From JBBQQK01 sp038216025 (GTDB lineage Bacteria > Patescibacteriota > UBA1384 > XYA2-FULL-43-10 > 1-14-0-10-43-13), in NCBI GenBank assembly GCA_038216025.1, contig JBBQQK010000054.1:1-7328 (forward strand): a stretch of 7,328 nt of DNA, given 5' to 3'. Below the pieces are notes generated by a model. That model was given only the letters and a program-made list of their open reading frames with translations, was not told the origin of the DNA and ran no database searches. The number at the start of each line of letters is the position of its first letter. Positions within the stretch are counted from its first letter, which is position 1. A program made the position numbers and the translations under genes. This document shows positions 5,860 to 7,328 of the stretch, in pieces.

Positions 5860-6060
5860 ATGAATAAGTTGCTTTTGATATTGCTTGCACTGGTGATGTC
5901 AGCGGTGATTGTTGTAGTCAGCTATTTCGGGTATTTGATTCTGGTTGGCGAAGTGGCAGTTCCACAGGCATTTTCTGCGGTCTGCGTCTTCGCATTAGCA
6001 GGTCTTCTAGCGGGGGCAACGGTGATTGTCATATATGGAAGCCTCGAATCCAAATCGTGA
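5860..6060 (+). CDS. Small two-helix membrane protein, function unknown
   Basis: This is a 66-aa protein that I do not recognise. It has two hydrophobic segments, about 4-29 (from LLLILLALVM into YFGYLIL) and 37-60 (PQAFSAVCVFALAGLLAG onward), joined by a short loop around GEVAVP, and a short polar end (SLESKS). There is no cleavable signal peptide pattern. AGGGAGGG (5843-5850) lies nine bases before this ATG. The in-frame ATG at 5851 abuts the SD and the TTG at 5839 lies upstream of it, so both are less likely starts. It ends in TGA. The gene has a candidate promoter just upstream and a terminator just downstream, so it is a stand-alone unit on the plus strand between minus-strand dnaK and grpE. 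The promoter, strong SD, dense hydrophobic coding and terminator together argue that it is real. Small hydrophobic proteins of this shape include toxins, regulators of membrane complexes and holin-like proteins; nothing here decides. Confidence 0.72.
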   Translation: MNKLLLILLALVMSAVIVVVSYFGYLILVGEVAVPQAFSAVCVFALAGLLAGATVIVIYGSLESKS

Positions 6061-6075
6061 AGATTTGATCCCAAA

Positions 6076-6137
6076 CTCAATCTCACAAGGATTGAGCAAC
6101 TTAAGCGTAACCTGCGTCCAGGGTTGCGCTTTTTTTT
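6076..6137 (+). terminator. Tandem hairpins with intrinsic terminator after the 66-aa gene
   Basis: A first hairpin CTCAATC / GATTGAG (6076-6096) with a 7-base loop is followed by a second stem starting AAGCG (6103-6107) and closing with CGCTT (6127-6131), extended inward by TAACC/GGTTG-type pairs to about 11 bp. A run of eight T (6130-6137) follows. The T-tract fits plus-strand termination only. Confidence 0.85.
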
Positions 6138-6224
6138 GGCCAAGTTAGCAAGCAATCGTTAATAATTTTAGTAGGTTATTTAGAGTCCATATAATTATCT
6201 TAAGGACCAGGGACTCAGAGTTTC

Positions 6225-6299
6225 TCCTTCGATAAGCTCAGGATGAAAGTTTCCTTTGGAAACCAGGCGCAGATCCTTCGACAAGCTCAGGATGAAAGT
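6225..6299. repeat. Two near-identical 26-base direct repeats
   Basis: Copies at 6225-6250 and 6274-6299 begin TCCTTCGA and end AGCTCAGGATGAAAGT, differing at one base (T or C at position 9). They are 49 bases apart and separated by a GGTTTCC-type hairpin sequence. This 'tccttcgacaagctcaggatga' string is a common intergenic repeat of uncultivated bacteria. Otherwise 6140-6324 holds no gene that I can support. Confidence 0.8.
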
Positions 6300-6324
6300 C
6301 TATTATCAAGATGGATTCGACTCG

Positions 6325-6819
6325 CTACGCTTGCTCACCATTAAGGTTTCCTTTGGAAACCTTAACTTTGGAGGGGCGCAGAATATCTCCATCATAAGTA
6401 TAGCCGGCGGAAATTTCCTCAACGACTTCATCTTCAGGTTTTTCTGATTCTATATGGTCAATCGCTTCATGTATAGCCGGATCAAATTGTTGACCGATCG
6501 TTTCGATGCGCTCCAAACCAATTGAAAGTAAGATGTCTTCAAATTGGCGCTCAATTTGATTGATTCCCAAAACCCAATTGTCCTTTTGCAGATTTTCAGG
6601 GACATGTTTGGCAGCCAATTGAAAGTTATCAAGCACCGGCAAAAGTTCATAAATCAGATTGGCATTGGCCGTTCGGCAAAACTTGGCTTTTTCTTCGGTG
6701 GTTTGTTTTTTGAAATTTATGAAATCAGCTTGAGTTCTTTGCCAACCGGCAGTTAGCTCGCCGATTTTTTGCTCAAGTTCTGTCAATTGTTCGTTTGTAT
6801 TTTCTTCTTTTTTTGGCAT
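6325..6819 (-). CDS. grpE: Nucleotide exchange factor GrpE
   Basis: This 164-aa GrpE is the dimeric cytoplasmic factor that releases ADP from DnaK and resets the chaperone cycle. An N-terminal coiled-coil region (about 5-60, EQLTELEQKIGELTAGWQ then TQADFINFKKQTTEEKAK) leads to a helical bundle (LIYELLPVLDNFQLAAKH) and the C-terminal beta domain with FDPAIHEAIDHI and the hallmark VVEEISAGYTYDGDILRPSKVKVSK. The start chosen is MPKKEEN at 6819. An in-frame ATG at 6885 would add MNRMQIYCIIEHD, but the promoter -10 (6857-6862) lies inside that extension, so the transcript should begin after it. There is no clear SD. The last residues (GNLNGEQA) come from and beyond a palindromic repeat and extend a little past the usual GrpE end. 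It faces dnaK in the same direction but is separated from it by a convergent plus-strand unit. Confidence 0.95.
   Translation of the reverse strand: MPKKEENTNEQLTELEQKIGELTAGWQRTQADFINFKKQTTEEKAKFCRTANANLIYELLPVLDNFQLAAKHVPENLQKDNWVLGINQIERQFEDILLSIGLERIETIGQQFDPAIHEAIDHIESEKPEDEVVEEISAGYTYDGDILRPSKVKVSKGNLNGEQA
6341..6365. repeat. Perfect 25-base hairpin repeat inside the 3' end of grpE
   Basis: TTAAGGTTTCC and GGAAACCTTAA form an 11-bp stem around a TTT loop. The central 16 bases (6346-6361) occur also at 6249-6264, 97 bases away in the non-coding repeat cluster. On the minus strand this encodes grpE codons near KVSKGNL. Confidence 0.75.
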
Positions 6820-6832
6820 AGTATTGAATAAT

Positions 6833-6861
6833 TTGATTAATTTAGTGTCGTGCTCTATGAT
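6833..6861 (+). promoter_or_regulatory. Candidate comEC promoter overlapping the grpE promoter
   Basis: TTGATT (6833-6838), 17 bases, TATGAT (6856-6861). Its -10 shares five bases with the grpE -10 on the other strand. Transcription would start near 6868, about 64 bases before the comEC ATG. Confidence 0.45.
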
Positions 6862-6885
6862 ACAATAAATTTGCATCCGGTTCAA
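6857..6885 (-). promoter_or_regulatory. grpE promoter
   Basis: On the minus strand TTGAAC (6880-6885), 17 bases, TATCAT (6857-6862). Transcription would start near 6850, about 30 bases before the grpE ATG. No CIRCE-like repeat is visible here. Confidence 0.6.
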
Positions 6886-6931
6886 TAATATCCAATTTTA
6901 CCTTAAAGTGCTTTTTCTTGATATCTCAATC

Positions 6932-7328
6932 ATGACAAAAAAACCAATACCTCCCTTTCGTCTATTTACATTACTTCTCGTTGGTTTTTTGGTTGGGGTT
7001 GGCTTGACTTCTTTTCTGTCGTTGGATTGGCAACGTTGCGAGATGATCTTTTTGACAATTTTGATTGCCTTGTCGCTTACTGCACTGTCAAATTGCTTGC
7101 TCCGAAACTATTTATGGTCTTTGTCATCTTTTGTCCTAATTTTCGTTTTCTTGGGGGCGGCTCATTATTCATTTTTTGAATTCAAACATTCGAAAAAGGT
7201 TATTTACGATAAAGAAATTGAAATTGAAGGTAAAATCGTCGAACGTCCAGAGCGGGATTACGACAGTCAAAAGGCTATCATTGCTTTCGATGAGCAGCGC
7301 GTTCTGGTCTCTTTGCCGCACTATCCAT
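6932..7328 (+). CDS. comEC: ComEC/Rec2-family DNA uptake channel, N-terminal part (runs off the window)
   Basis: This open frame starts at ATG (MTKKPIPPFR) and is still open at the window edge after 132 codons. ComEC forms the inner-membrane channel that carries single-stranded DNA into the cytoplasm in natural competence. Seen here are three hydrophobic segments (about 9-29, 37-57 and 61-80), then a soluble stretch opening KHSKKVIYDKEIEIEGKIVERPE (85-107) and continuing to VLVSLPHY. This matches the ComEC N-terminal layout: two or three helices and then the DUF4131 beta domain with the G-x-V-x-x-P-E-R pattern. The membrane core and the metallo-beta-lactamase-like domain would lie beyond the window. 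There is no SD; the start follows a short AT-rich leader. Patescibacteria very often carry comEC. Only the N-terminus is visible, so the call rests on layout and the KIVERPER motif. Confidence 0.8.
   Translation, partial: MTKKPIPPFRLFTLLLVGFLVGVGLTSFLSLDWQRCEMIFLTILIALSLTALSNCLLRNYLWSLSSFVLIFVFLGAAHYSFFEFKHSKKVIYDKEIEIEGKIVERPERDYDSQKAIIAFDEQRVLVSLPHYP

Noticed and set aside
6841..6862. Possible CIRCE (HrcA site) near grpE, from a TTAGTG...GAGCAC-like look
   Set aside because: The bases do not form the TTAGCACTC-N9-GAGTGCTAA inverted repeat on either strand.
6820..6885. Longer N-terminus for grpE (MNRMQIYCIIEHD...)
   Set aside because: The promoter -10 lies inside this extension and GrpE proteins do not start this way; MPKKEEN at 6819 fits better.

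Overview
The window looks like a piece of a small-genome uncultivated bacterium, most likely a member of the Candidatus Patescibacteria (CPR). This is an inference from several things together: a very short zinc-less DnaJ, a Zn-ribbon IS256/IS1249-like transposase of the kind common there, several genes without a clear Shine-Dalgarno, a ComEC gene, and intergenic gaps packed with short palindromic repeats. TGA is used as a stop (at 6058-6060), so the TGA=Gly code of Gracilibacteria/SR1 is not in use. No rRNA, tRNA or CRISPR array was seen.

Layout. (1) 18-1033: a minus-strand transposase gene whose Zn-ribbon start is separated from the main reading frame by a -1 shift at a run of seven A, with possible short terminal inverted repeats. 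(2) 1045-2107: two minus-strand membrane-protein genes, a 170-aa CvpA-like protein and a 122-aa YvlD/phage-holin-4-superfamily protein, behind a good sigma70-type promoter. (3) 2110-2471: a gene-free gap with repeat fragments. (4) 2472-5369: minus-strand dnaJ-like gene and dnaK, separated by a 360-base gap of palindromic repeats. dnaK has a promoter overlaid by a perfect 22-bp palindrome that is not CIRCE. (5) 5580-6137: a plus-strand island, the least ordinary part of the window. It has a strong promoter, a ~160-nt structured transcript that ends at an excellent intrinsic terminator and resembles no RNA I can name, then a 66-aa two-helix membrane protein with its own extended -10 promoter and terminator. 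(6) 6325-6819: minus-strand grpE, whose last codons lie in a palindromic repeat. (7) 6932-end: plus-strand 5' part of a ComEC/Rec2 gene, sharing an overlapping divergent promoter region with grpE.

How it fits together. grpE, dnaK and the J-protein are the three parts of the Hsp70 cycle: the J-protein delivers clients and triggers ATP hydrolysis, DnaK holds the client, and GrpE exchanges the nucleotide. They keep the same order and strand, but they are split into separate transcription units. The plus-strand RNA/small-protein island sits between grpE and dnaK, divergent from dnaK and convergent with grpE. Whether that island is functionally tied to the chaperones cannot be told from sequence alone.
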